From assembly GCA_963803065.1 (NCBI GenBank), contig CAWDKW010000012.1:62001-126000 (forward strand): a DNA stretch of 64,000 nt, given 5' to 3'. This document shows, one piece after another, positions 1 to 8,267 of this stretch. This stretch comes from DASXMT01 sp963803065 (GTDB taxonomy: Bacteria > Actinomycetota > Acidimicrobiia > Acidimicrobiales > RAAP-2). Position 1 is the stretch's first letter, and the number at the start of each line of letters is the position of its first letter. Made by a program: the position numbers and the translations under genes. Under the pieces are notes generated by a model, which saw only the letters and a program-made list of their open reading frames with translations, ran no database searches and had not been told where the DNA came from.

Positions 1-909
1 GTCGATGGCCTCGTCGGGCGTGGGGATGGCGATGGCCTGGAGGAGCTTCACCTTCTCGTCCCGGATCCGGTCGGCGTCCATGCTGGTGGGCGACTCCATC
101 AAGGTGAGGGCCAGCACCTGCATCACGTGGTTCTGGACGATGTCCCGCAGGGCCCCGGCCGTCTCGTAGAAGCCGCCGCGGTGCTCCACGCCGAGGCTTT
201 CGGCCACGGTGATCTGGACCTGCTCGATGTAGCGACGGTTCCAGGTCGGCTCGAAGATGGCGTTGGCGAACCGGAGGGCCAGGAGGTTCTGGACGGTTTC
301 CTTGCCCATGTAGTGGTCGATGCGGAAGACCTGGCTCTCGTCGAAGGCGGCGTGCACCTGTTCGTCGAGCTCGATGGCGCTGGCCAGGTCGCGCCCGAAG
401 GGCTTCTCCACCACCAGGCGGGCGAAGGTGCCGTCCTGGCCCGGACCGGAGCAGCCGTGGTCGGCCAGAGCCTTGGCCACCAGCCCGAAGACGGCAGGGA
501 TGGTGGCCAGGTAGTAGAGGCGGTTGCCGCCGGTGCCGTCCTCCCGGTCGGCCACGTCCAGCATCGCCTTGAGGGCGGCGAAGGTGTCGGGGGAGCCGTA
601 CTCGCCGCTGACGTAGTGGAAACGCCGGACATAGGCCCTCCACTTGTCGCCGCCCATGGGCGTGGCCTCGAGGACGTGCTCACGGAACTCCTCGTCCGAC
701 CACGCCGTCCGGGCCGCGCCGATGACCACGAAGCCGTTGTCGAGCGCGCCGCGCTCGGCCAAACGGGCCAGGGCGGGGAAGATCTTGCGAGCGGCGAGGT
801 CGCCCGATGCCCCGAAGATGACCATGGCCACCGGCGGCGCCTTGGTGAAGGCATCGGGGAGGGACCCGGCGATGGTCGACCCGGCGGGCGACGCGGTCTG
901 GGTCGTCAC
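1..909 (-). CDS. zwf: glucose-6-phosphate 1-dehydrogenase, C-terminus beyond window
   Basis: This enzyme oxidises glucose 6-phosphate to 6-phosphogluconolactone, the first step of the oxidative pentose phosphate pathway. The N-terminal nucleotide-binding motif reads VIFGASGDLAARKIFPAL. The substrate and catalytic region reads RIDHYMGKETVQNLL, with the conserved RIDHYLGKE-type signature, and a VEKPFG motif precedes it. The start is a GTG at 909, only 13 bp after the transaldolase stop, so the gene is the third member of a tkt-tal-zwf operon on the minus strand. About 303 residues are visible of the usual roughly 500; the rest lies beyond base 1. Identification is from family motifs and is secure. 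Confidence 0.95.
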   Translation of the reverse strand, partial: MTTQTASPAGSTIAGSLPDAFTKAPPVAMVIFGASGDLAARKIFPALARLAERGALDNGFVVIGAARTAWSDEEFREHVLEATPMGGDKWRAYVRRFHYVSGEYGSPDTFAALKAMLDVADREDGTGGNRLYYLATIPAVFGLVAKALADHGCSGPGQDGTFARLVVEKPFGRDLASAIELDEQVHAAFDESQVFRIDHYMGKETVQNLLALRFANAIFEPTWNRRYIEQVQITVAESLGVEHRGGFYETAGALRDIVQNHVMQVLALTLMESPTSMDADRIRDEKVKLLQAIAIPTPDEAID

Positions 910-922
910 AACGGGGGAGCGG

Positions 923-2038
923 TCACGAAGGGCTCGACAGCTGGTTGGCCTTTTCGGTCAGGCGCTGCATGAGCTCGTCGAAGGACTTGGCGAACGAGGC
1001 GACCCCCTCATCCTCCAGGGTGGCCGAGACGGCCGCCATGTCGATCCCTGCCTCGGCCAGCGCTGCGACCGTCGCGTCCGCCTCGTCCAGGTGGGTGTCG
1101 ACGGTGCGGGCCACGGTCCCATGGTCCTGGAAGTCGGCGATCGTGCCCTCGGGCATGGTGTTGACCGTGTCCGGGCCGATGAGGGTGTCCACGTAGGCCA
1201 GGTCGGGGTAGTCGGGGTTCTTGGTCGAGGTCGAGGCCCACAGGGGGCGCTGCACCCGGGCCCCTCTGGCCGCGAGCGCCTCCCACCGGGCACCGGAGAA
1301 CTTCTCTCGGAAGAGACGGTAGGCCTGGCGTCCCTGGGCCACGGCGGCCCGTCCCCGGAGGGCCAGCACCTTCTCGTCGCCGTGGGCGGCGGCCTCGATG
1401 CGCCGGTCGACCTCGGTGTCGACCCGACTGATGAAGAACGAGGCCACGCTGGACACGACGGAGAGGTCGGTGGCGCCCGATGCCGCATAGGCCTCGAGCC
1501 CGGACTGGTAGGCCTCGATGACCTCGGCGTAGCGGTCGAGGCTGAAGATCAAGGTGACGTTGATGCTCCGGCCCTCGCTGATCATCTGCTTGATGGCCGG
1601 CACCCCTTCCGCCGTGGCCGGGATCTTGACCAGGACGTTGGGCTCGTCGATCCGCAGGTGCAGGTCCCGGGCCGCGGCGATGGTCCCGGCGGTGTCCCTG
1701 GCCAACGAGGGTGCGACCTCGACCGAGACGAATCCGTCGGTGCCGCCCGACGAGTCGAAGAGGGGACGCAGGATGCCCAGGGCGGCGTCGATGTCGTCGA
1801 TGACCAGGTCCCAGTAGGCGTCTTCCACCGGCTTCGTTCCGATGAGCGAGCGGAACTGGTCGTCGTAGGTGTCCTGTCCCTCGATCGCCTTGGCGAAGAT
1901 GGTCGGATTCGAGGTGACCCCCCGGATCCCGTCGGACACCAACGAGGCGAGGGTGCCGCCTTGGATCCAGTCGCGACGCAGGTTGTCCAACCAGGGACTC
2001 TGACCCTGCTGGTCGAACAGATCGTTGAGCCTTGTCAT
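923..2038 (-). CDS. tal: transaldolase
   Basis: Transaldolase transfers a dihydroxyacetone unit from sedoheptulose 7-phosphate to glyceraldehyde 3-phosphate through a lysine Schiff base. The 371-residue protein has the actinobacterial length. It carries GVTSNPTIF near the N-terminus, the catalytic-lysine segment NVLVKIPATAEG, and NVTLIFSLDRY after it. ATG at 2038 is preceded by a GGAAAGGA ribosome-binding site. The gene lies 70 bp downstream of tkt and 13 bp upstream of zwf on the same strand, so the three pentose phosphate enzymes are probably co-transcribed. Confidence 0.97.
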   Translation of the reverse strand: MTRLNDLFDQQGQSPWLDNLRRDWIQGGTLASLVSDGIRGVTSNPTIFAKAIEGQDTYDDQFRSLIGTKPVEDAYWDLVIDDIDAALGILRPLFDSSGGTDGFVSVEVAPSLARDTAGTIAAARDLHLRIDEPNVLVKIPATAEGVPAIKQMISEGRSINVTLIFSLDRYAEVIEAYQSGLEAYAASGATDLSVVSSVASFFISRVDTEVDRRIEAAAHGDEKVLALRGRAAVAQGRQAYRLFREKFSGARWEALAARGARVQRPLWASTSTKNPDYPDLAYVDTLIGPDTVNTMPEGTIADFQDHGTVARTVDTHLDEADATVAALAEAGIDMAAVSATLEDEGVASFAKSFDELMQRLTEKANQLSSPS

Positions 2039-2108
2039 GGTCGTCCTTTCCGGGACCGGACCCGGGCCGGCTGGACGTGCGCCGGGACCGGGGGCCGGCC
2101 GTCGTCAA

Positions 2109-4145
2109 TCATCTCGGTGGTCGATCAGTGGACCTCGCTCCGAGCAGCCGCTCGGCCCGGGCGGTGACGTTGTCGGGGGTGAACCCGAACTCGGCCATGT
2201 TCCGGTCGCCGGCGGCCGAGGCCCCGAAATGGTCGATGCTGACCGAGTCGTCGGCGTAGCGCTCCCAACCGAACGAGGTGGCTGCCTCGACCGCCAACCG
2301 GGGCACTCCGGGTGGGAACACCTCGGCCTGGTACGCCTCGTCTTGGAGGGCGAACAGCTCCCACGACGGAAACGACACCACCCTGGCCCTGATACCCCGA
2401 TCGGCCAGTTGGCTAACCGCCTCCAGGCAGACGTGGACCTCGCTGCCTGTCCCGATGAGCACGATGTCGGCCGGCCCGTCACCGGTCTCGCGCTCGAGGA
2501 CGTAGGCGCCCCGGGGGACGCCCGGTCCGGCACCCTCGACCGTCTGGGCCAGCACCGGGATCTTCTGCCGGGTGAGGATCAGCGCCGTGGGCCCGCCCGA
2601 GTCCACCGCGATCCGCCAGGCCTGGGCCGTCTCGTTGGCGTCGGCCGGCCGGATGACCCGAAGCCCGGGCATGGCCCGGACTGCGGCCAGCTGCTCGATG
2701 GGCTGGTGGGTGGGACCGTCCTCGCCCAGGCCCACCGAGTCGTGGGTCCACGAGTAGATGACGTGGGCCTCCGACAGGGCGGCGACGCGCACGGCTCCCC
2801 GCATGTAATCGCTGAAGACGAAGAACGTCCCGCCGACCGGGACCACCCCGCCGTGGGCGGCCATCCCCGTCATCACCCCGCCCATGCCGTGCTCCCGGAT
2901 GCCGTAATGGATGGAATTCCCCTCGGGGTGCTCCTTCGATTGTGGCGTCGAGCCGTCGAGGGCGACGCCGGTGTTCCCGGTGAGGTCGGCGCTGCCCGGG
3001 ATCACGGCTGGGATCTTCGCGGCCGTGGCATTGAGGGCGGCTTGCATCGCCTGCCGGGTGGCAATGGGGTCGCCGTCGGGATCGAAGGTCGGCAGGCCCG
3101 ACTCCCATCCAGGGAGCCCCCGGCCGGCCAGTCCCACCTCCCAGGCTTCCTTGTCGCCGTCCCAGTCGGCGAAGCGCTTCTCCCACGTCGAACGGAAGGC
3201 CTGGCCCCTCGGGATGCAGCTGCGGTACATGTCGAGGACGGCGTCGGGAACCCAGAAGCTCTCCTCGGGGGGGAGACCGAGGATCTCCTTCGTCAGGCGG
3301 ACCTCCTCCTCGCCCAGGGGCGAGCCGTGGGCCTTGGCCGAATCGGTGAGGTGCGGCGACGGGTAGCCGATGTGGCTGCGGAGGATGATCAGGGTCGGCT
3401 TGTCCTCCACGCTCTTGCCTCGAAGCAGGGCCGACTCCAGCACGTCGAGGTCGTTGGCCGCCTCGCCCAGGTTGTCGACGTCCCAGCCGTAGGCGTCGAA
3501 CCGCTCGGCCACGTCGTCGGTGTAGGCGAGCTCGGTCGGTCCGTCGATGCTGATGTGGTTGTCGTCGTAGACGTAGACCAGCCGGCCCAATCCCTGGTGG
3601 CCGGCGAGCGAGGCGGCCTCGTGGGAGATCCCCTCTTCCAGGTCGCCGTCGCTGGCGAAGACGAAGGTGTAGTGATCGCAGACCTCGGGGGAGTAGCGGG
3701 AGCGGAGGAACCGCTCGGCGATGCCCATGCCGACGCCGTTGGCGAAGCCCTGGCCCAGGGGGCCGGTGGTGACCTCCACGCCCTCGGTGTGGTGGTACTC
3801 GGGGTGGCCGGGGGTCTTCGAGCCCCACTGCCGGAACCCGCGGAGGTCGTCGAGCGTCAGGCCATAGCCGGTGAGGTAGAGCATGGCGTACAACAGGATC
3901 GAGGCGTGACCGTTGGAGAGCACGAACCGGTCCCGGTCGGGCCAGTGGGGATCCGAGGGATCATGGTGCAGGACCCGCGTGAAGAGGACGTGGGCCAGCG
4001 GGGCGAGGGCCATGGCCGTACCGGGATGGCCGGCGTTGGCATGCTGGGGTGCGTCCATCGACAGGCCCCGGATCACGTTGACGCCGAGCTGCTCCAGCGC
4101 CGCGTCGCGGGTCACTTCCGGTGGGGTTGGCTGGGTTCCGGTCAT
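2109..4145 (-). CDS. tkt: transketolase
   Basis: Thiamine-diphosphate enzyme that moves two-carbon units between sugar phosphates in the pentose phosphate pathway. At 678 residues it is full length. Visible signatures are the N-terminal NAGHPGTAMALAP and LSNGHASILLYAM, the ThDP/Mg motif region (GDGDLEEGISHEAAS-like, here FASDGDLEEGISHEA), GIREHGMGG in the second domain, and THDSVGLGEDGPTHQP. The ATG at 4145 has no Shine-Dalgarno sequence. Instead a TAGGGT -10 box (4159 to 4154 on the minus strand) ends 8 nt before it, so the mRNA is probably leaderless. First gene of tkt-tal-zwf. Confidence 0.97.
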   Translation of the reverse strand: MTGTQPTPPEVTRDAALEQLGVNVIRGLSMDAPQHANAGHPGTAMALAPLAHVLFTRVLHHDPSDPHWPDRDRFVLSNGHASILLYAMLYLTGYGLTLDDLRGFRQWGSKTPGHPEYHHTEGVEVTTGPLGQGFANGVGMGIAERFLRSRYSPEVCDHYTFVFASDGDLEEGISHEAASLAGHQGLGRLVYVYDDNHISIDGPTELAYTDDVAERFDAYGWDVDNLGEAANDLDVLESALLRGKSVEDKPTLIILRSHIGYPSPHLTDSAKAHGSPLGEEEVRLTKEILGLPPEESFWVPDAVLDMYRSCIPRGQAFRSTWEKRFADWDGDKEAWEVGLAGRGLPGWESGLPTFDPDGDPIATRQAMQAALNATAAKIPAVIPGSADLTGNTGVALDGSTPQSKEHPEGNSIHYGIREHGMGGVMTGMAAHGGVVPVGGTFFVFSDYMRGAVRVAALSEAHVIYSWTHDSVGLGEDGPTHQPIEQLAAVRAMPGLRVIRPADANETAQAWRIAVDSGGPTALILTRQKIPVLAQTVEGAGPGVPRGAYVLERETGDGPADIVLIGTGSEVHVCLEAVSQLADRGIRARVVSFPSWELFALQDEAYQAEVFPPGVPRLAVEAATSFGWERYADDSVSIDHFGASAAGDRNMAEFGFTPDNVTARAERLLGARSTDRPPR

Positions 4146-4252
4146 TGCTGGTCACCCTATCGGTCTGGGCAAGTTGTGGGAAGCAGGTCCCAGGTCACGC
4201 GGCTGTCACGTTCGGTTCACCGCGCCGAGGTGACGCGATCGCACCGGCGTGT

Positions 4253-5407
4253 TCACCGGTCCGAGAACAAGGCGATCGCGGCGGTGAAGCCGTGCACGAA
4301 ATTCGACCCTCCGATGGGCCCGAATTCGCCGGCGGCGAAGAAGCCGGCGGTGGGCACCGGCCCCACCAGTTCGGAGACGACGGCGGCGTCGTGGTCGGGC
4401 TCGTCGAACAGACGCTCGCCCCGCCCGTTGCAGGTGAAGACGAGCGCACCGTCGCCCTGGCCGGTGGCCAGGAGGGCTCGGAGGTCTTCGTCGGCCGTCC
4501 CGGCATCGCGCACGTGGAACTGGACGGTCGTCCCCACCGGGACCTCGTCGTTGACGGCCACGGCGCCGGTGGTCCGGTCCACACCGACCACGTTGCGCAC
4601 CAAGAAGTCGCCCGGGCCGAACTCCGCCCGATGCTCGTCGATGACCCGCCCGAGATGGAGGCCCCCCGACTCGAGGTTGGACAGGTCGGCCAACGACAGG
4701 CCGTGCTTGATCTGGTCGACCATCCGCTCCATGGTCGGCCTGCCGGCCAACTCGTAGATGACGTTGCGTTCGGCTCGGGTCACGGTGAGTGGGCTGCCGT
4801 AGGGCCGGCAGCCTTGGGAGACGACCGTCGTCATGTCGACGCCCCCTCCGATGAGCACCCCGGCCGCCCCGCCGCTGACCGTCCGTGCGCCGTAGACGAT
4901 GCGATTGCCACCGGGGCCCCGGGCTGCCGAGGCGTTCCCGCCCACGATGGGGAGGCCGGGGGCGTGTTCGCTCATCCAGGAGAGGAACTCCTCGGTGGGG
5001 AAGGTGAAGGGATCGGCGATGAGCAAGAGGGCCTGGGCCTCGAAGGGGAGGTCCTCGGGCCAGCCGGTGAAGTCCCGATCGCCGGCCGCGCCCGCGACGG
5101 CCTGCAAGGAGACGGGCAGGAGCGGTCCCAGCCGAGCCGCCCACAGGCTGATGGCCGCTGACTCCTCCACCTCCCTGCCCGTCCCGAGCACCGATTCGGC
5201 CGCACAGCCGATCATGGCCAACGGATGGAGGACGGCGTCGATGGCGGCGACGATGTCCTCGAGCGCGCCGCGGTGGGGCGGCGTGACGCACACGAGGACC
5301 AGGTCGGGACGGTCCCCGAGCGCCTCGAGCACGGCCCCGGCCACCTCGCCCGTGGCCTGGGTGGCGACCGGGTGCTCCGAGAGGGCGCTGGCAAAGGGCA
5401 TCGACAT
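4253..5407 (-). CDS. FIST N-/C-domain sensory protein
   Basis: FIST proteins (F-box and intracellular signal transduction) are predicted small-ligand sensors; the biochemical role of this one is unknown. The 384-residue protein has the FIST_N part in the first half (for example LIGCAAESVLGTGREVEE-like, here MIGCAAESVLGTGREVEES). The FIST_C part follows with GALVFTCNGRGERLF and TAGFFAAGEFGPIGGSNFV, the family's C-terminal signature. ATG at 5407 is preferred: the open frame extends further upstream, but only through GC-rich tandem repeats that code for low-complexity sequence. It is on the same strand as tkt but separated from it, and it diverges from the thioesterase gene. Confidence 0.85.
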   Translation of the reverse strand: MSMPFASALSEHPVATQATGEVAGAVLEALGDRPDLVLVCVTPPHRGALEDIVAAIDAVLHPLAMIGCAAESVLGTGREVEESAAISLWAARLGPLLPVSLQAVAGAAGDRDFTGWPEDLPFEAQALLLIADPFTFPTEEFLSWMSEHAPGLPIVGGNASAARGPGGNRIVYGARTVSGGAAGVLIGGGVDMTTVVSQGCRPYGSPLTVTRAERNVIYELAGRPTMERMVDQIKHGLSLADLSNLESGGLHLGRVIDEHRAEFGPGDFLVRNVVGVDRTTGAVAVNDEVPVGTTVQFHVRDAGTADEDLRALLATGQGDGALVFTCNGRGERLFDEPDHDAAVVSELVGPVPTAGFFAAGEFGPIGGSNFVHGFTAAIALFSDR

Positions 5408-5463
5408 CGAGCGTACCGGTGCCGGGCCCGGGAACCGACCCCAGGCGACGGCCCCGGCGATGC

Positions 5464-5509
5464 CGGACAGGGCCGCGGCGGGACAGGCCGCGGCGGGACA
5501 GGCCGCGGC
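5464..5509. repeat. 15-bp tandem repeat in divergent intergenic region
   Basis: Two perfect copies of a GC-only-rich 15-mer (GGGACAGGCCGCGGC at 5480-5494 and 5495-5509) follow a third imperfect copy. They sit between the FIST gene and the thioesterase gene, just upstream of the latter's -10 box (5524-5529). Confidence 0.8.
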
Positions 5510-5535
5510 GGGGCCGCGGACGGTAGCGTCATCCA

Positions 5536-5958
5536 ATGGCCGACCCCCGGATCCAGGTCCCATCCAACAGCGAGCTGACCCTGGGCATGGTCTGCATCGA
5601 CAAGTCCCAGCCCGGGCGCACGGTCTGGAAGATGTTGGCCGACGAGCGATTCGCCAACCCGGCCGGCATCGTCCAGGGTGGGTTCCTGGCCGCCTTCGCC
5701 GATTCGGCCATGGGCTCGGCCACCGTGACGTTCGCCAAGGCACGCCAGACCCGCGTGTTCTCGGCCAACGTGGAGATGAAGACCAGCTTCATGGCGCCGG
5801 CCCGCATCGGCGAGATGCTTCAGTGTGCCGCCGAGGTCGTCTCCGGAGGCACGCGGGTGGCCTTCGTCGAGGCCGAGGTGACCGACAGCACCGGACGGCT
5901 GGTGTCGAGATCGAGCTCCACCTATCTGTTGACGCCGCGGGAGGCGGGGCCGTCCTGA
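5536..5958 (+). CDS. PaaI-family hotdog-fold thioesterase
   Basis: Small acyl-CoA thioesterase of the PaaI/YbgC-like hotdog family; the substrate cannot be told. The 140-residue protein has the family's conserved core: NPAGIVQGGFLAAFADSAMG (the catalytic Asp/Glu-bearing helix), the SANVEMKTSFMAPA strand and a final SSSTYLL strand. The ATG at 5536 lies 6 nt after a TAGCGT -10 box (5524-5529) with no ribosome-binding site, suggesting a leaderless transcript. It is divergent from the FIST gene and has no clear operon partner. Confidence 0.9.
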   Translation: MADPRIQVPSNSELTLGMVCIDKSQPGRTVWKMLADERFANPAGIVQGGFLAAFADSAMGSATVTFAKARQTRVFSANVEMKTSFMAPARIGEMLQCAAEVVSGGTRVAFVEAEVTDSTGRLVSRSSSTYLLTPREAGPS

Positions 5959-6086
5959 CGGGCGGTCGGATCCGTCGATGACCGACCTGGTCAGGCCCGG
6001 TGCGTATAGTTGGGCGGGCATAGGGGAAGGACCCTGGGGCCGAGCGGCCGTCGAGTCCGTGCGCCCATACCGACCCGAGGAGGACT

Positions 6087-6449
6087 GTGGCGAAAGGTCA
6101 CACTGACAACGAGAGGTCTTCCGGTCTCCGGTCCAAGGGGACCGACGTCTTCGAGTTGATCATCGACTACGTCAAGCAAGAGACGCTCGAGCCGCTGAAG
6201 GGCCTGGGCCGCTTCATCGTCTTCGGCGTGGCCGGATCGGTGGCCCTGGCCGCCGGATTCGTCGTCTTGGCCGTGGCCCTGCTCCGGGTGCTCCAGGGCG
6301 AGACCGGGACCACCTTCGAGGGCAATCTGTCATGGGTGCCCTATGTGATCTGCGCCGCCGTCTCCATCGGCGTCGCCGCCGTTGCCATCGTGGCCATCGG
6401 GAAGGGTCAAGCGCGACGTTCGTTGGAACGCGACAAGGAGACAGCATGA
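6087..6449 (+). CDS. small two-helix membrane protein, phage-holin-like (YqjE type)
   Basis: A 120-residue protein with a charged N-terminus and two hydrophobic segments (about residues 42-66 and 84-104), then a basic tail (KGQARRSLERDKE). This arrangement resembles the Actinobacterial holin-X/YqjE family of inner-membrane proteins; the function is unknown. GTG at 6087 follows a good GAGGAGG ribosome-binding site. It overlaps the next gene by 4 bp (ATGA), so it begins a three-gene cassette of tiny membrane proteins that continues to 6872. Confidence 0.75.
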   Translation: MAKGHTDNERSSGLRSKGTDVFELIIDYVKQETLEPLKGLGRFIVFGVAGSVALAAGFVVLAVALLRVLQGETGTTFEGNLSWVPYVICAAVSIGVAAVAIVAIGKGQARRSLERDKETA

Positions 6450-6658
6450 GCACCGATGGGGCCCCTATCACCCGCGACGACATCGAGGCGCGCTTTCGCG
6501 AGTTGAACGGTGAGGTCGGGTACGAGATCGAGGAGGCCAGGCCTCAGGTCCTGACGGTGGCGGCGGTCGTCGCCGTGACCGTCATCGCCATCGCCTTCCT
6601 GGCCGGCCGGCGTCGGGGGCGCAAGCGATCGGCGGTCGTCGAAGTCCGACGGATCTGA
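6446..6658 (+). CDS. 70-aa single-pass membrane protein
   Basis: Short protein with an acidic soluble N-terminal half (residues 1-35, with DDIEARFRELNGEVGYEIEE), one transmembrane segment (about residues 36-52, VLTVAAVVAVTVIAIAFLAG) and a strongly basic tail (RRRGRKR). ATG at 6446 overlaps the upstream stop codon as ATGA, indicating translational coupling. Function not recognised. Its place beside a YqjE-like protein recalls the yqjD-yqjE arrangement of other bacteria, but similarity to YqjD/DUF883 is not convincing. Confidence 0.75.
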   Translation: MSTDGAPITRDDIEARFRELNGEVGYEIEEARPQVLTVAAVVAVTVIAIAFLAGRRRGRKRSAVVEVRRI

Positions 6659-6659
6659 G

Positions 6660-6872
6660 GTGGACCGTCTCCTTCGCCTCGCCATCTCCAACGGACTCCG
6701 GCGAGGGATGCGCGGCGGGAGCCCGGTGTGGTTCGTCCTCGGCATCTCGGCCTGGGCCCTCAGCCGGTCCCGGAGAAAGCGCGATGAGGTCGTCTACCGG
6801 ACGGTGCTGCAGCCGGGCGAGGGCATGATCCTCACCACCCGGCCGCCAGCCGACAAGAAGTCCGGCACCTGA
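6660..6872 (+). CDS. 70-aa conserved-type small protein
   Basis: Begins with GTG one base after the previous stop. The N-terminus is amphipathic and basic (LLRLAISNGLRRGMRGG), followed by a weak hydrophobic stretch (VWFVLGISAWAL) and a basic cluster (SRSRRKR). It ends with VYRTVLQPGEGMILTTRPP. Third gene of the small membrane-protein cassette that leads into trmI. No function recognised. Confidence 0.65.
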   Translation: MDRLLRLAISNGLRRGMRGGSPVWFVLGISAWALSRSRRKRDEVVYRTVLQPGEGMILTTRPPADKKSGT

Positions 6873-6877
6873 GGCGC

Positions 6878-7720
6878 GTGGGCAACGCGTCTGCCCCGCA
6901 CGACCGATCGAGGCTTGTCGACGGGGAACGGGTGCTGCTGGTCGATGCCAAGGAGCGTCGCTACCTGATCACGCTGCGGGCCGGGACCCAGTTCCACACC
7001 CACGTGGGCATCGTGTCCCACGACGACCTCATCGGGGCGGCTGAGGGGTCGACCGTGCTCGGCAGCACCGGGCGACGGTTCCTGGTCGTTCGGCCCACGC
7101 TGTCCGATGTCGTCTTGAAGATGCCGCGCGGTGCCCAGGTGATCTACCCCAAGGACCTGGCCGCCATCCTGGTGCAGGCCGACATCGCCCCGGGCATGCG
7201 CGTGCTCGAGGCCGGCGTCGGGTCTGGCGCGCTGTCCATGGCCCTCCTGCGGGCCGGCGCCGATGTCGTCGGCTACGAGCTGCGCGAGGACTTCGCCAAC
7301 CGGGCCCGATCCAACGTGGCCGCCTCGGCGGGCGAGGACGCCCCCTACCGGGTAGAGCTGCGCGACGTCTATCAGGGCATCGACGAGACGGGTCTCGACC
7401 GGGTCGTGCTCGACCTCCCCGAGCCTTGGCGGGTGCTCGACCACGTCACCGCGGCCATGCGCCCGGGTGGGATCATCTGTGCCTATCTGCCCACCATCAA
7501 CCAGACGGCACAATTCAGGACGGCACTGGAGGAGGGCCCGTTCGGGATGGCCGAGACCCTCGAGGTCCTCCACCGCACCTGGCACATCGAGGCCCGCTCG
7601 GTGAGGCCCGACCACCGCATGGTGGGCCACACCGGGTTCGTGACCACCGCCCGGCTGCTCGTCCCCGACCGTGGGGACGATCCCGTCGGACCATCGCCGG
7701 CGGTCAGCCCGGCTCGTTGA
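6878..7720 (+). CDS. trmI: tRNA (adenine-58-N1)-methyltransferase TrmI
   Basis: SAM-dependent enzyme that makes m1A58 in the T-loop of tRNAs. The N-terminal beta domain is followed by the Rossmann motif I VLEAGVGSGALSMALLRAGA and the acidic strand VVGYELREDFANRA. The catalytic region reads DRVVLDLPEPWRVLDHV (DLPEPW is diagnostic), followed by AYLPTINQTAQF. GTG at 6878 starts 5 bp after the small-protein cassette. In mycobacteria trmI also lies next to the proteasome ATPase gene, and here arc follows about 550 bp downstream. Full length, 280 residues. Confidence 0.93.
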   Translation: MGNASAPHDRSRLVDGERVLLVDAKERRYLITLRAGTQFHTHVGIVSHDDLIGAAEGSTVLGSTGRRFLVVRPTLSDVVLKMPRGAQVIYPKDLAAILVQADIAPGMRVLEAGVGSGALSMALLRAGADVVGYELREDFANRARSNVAASAGEDAPYRVELRDVYQGIDETGLDRVVLDLPEPWRVLDHVTAAMRPGGIICAYLPTINQTAQFRTALEEGPFGMAETLEVLHRTWHIEARSVRPDHRMVGHTGFVTTARLLVPDRGDDPVGPSPAVSPAR

Positions 7721-7769
7721 GGGCCGCCTCGTCGACCGGCCGGCGCCGGTCAGCCCGGCTTGTTGCGGG

Positions 7770-8006
7770 TCAGCCCTGCTCGATGAAGATGCACTCGCCC
7801 GGGCACTCCTCCGCCGCCTCGACCACCGCGTCCTCGAGATCGTCAGGGACAGCAGCCATGCCCGCCGAGCCCCCGGGCTCGCTCTTCACGTCTGCGTCCT
7901 CTTTGACATAGGCCAGGCCGTCGTCGAGCAGAGTGAAGACTGCGGGGGCGATCTCCTCGCAGAGACCGTCGCCGGTACAGAGATCCTGGTCGATCCAGAC
8001 CTTCAT
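7770..8006 (-). CDS. ferredoxin with CxxDxxC cluster motif
   Basis: Small electron carrier of 78 residues. The N-terminal cluster motif is Cys10-x2-Asp13-x2-Cys16 (LCTGDGLC), with Asp at the place of the usual second cysteine. The distal pair lies in EECPGEC (Cys68, Cys72). Such proteins bind a [3Fe-4S] cluster, or a [4Fe-4S] cluster with an Asp ligand as in Pyrococcus furiosus ferredoxin. ATG at 8006 has an AGGAGAA site 11 nt upstream; a TTG at 8015 is an alternative. It is transcribed divergently from arc. Partner proteins, possibly cytochromes P450 or a reductase, are not in the window. Confidence 0.88.
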   Translation of the reverse strand: MKVWIDQDLCTGDGLCEEIAPAVFTLLDDGLAYVKEDADVKSEPGGSAGMAAVPDDLEDAVVEAAEECPGECIFIEQG

Positions 8007-8267
8007 GAGTGTCAATTCTCCTACCTACGTGCTCTCGGCCTGTTCTCGTGCCGGGAGGGCGGTCAAGTGGGCCGCACGTTCCAAAAGGACGCGATCGGCC
8101 CTGGTGGGGACCGGCGACCCGCAAGAAACGATGCTACCGCTCCCCGGGGCACTGGTGGTCCACCCTGGTCACGGGGCCCTCCAGCGCACCTCGGCGCGGG
8201 CGAAGCGGTGCATGCTCGTCGTGCACCCCGGTGTATGGTCGCTGACAGGGACCGAGCACCGAGCGAG

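Noticed and set aside
127..972. Long plus-strand frame opposite zwf
   Set aside because: It is the antisense shadow of a clear glucose-6-phosphate dehydrogenase; high GC keeps several frames open.
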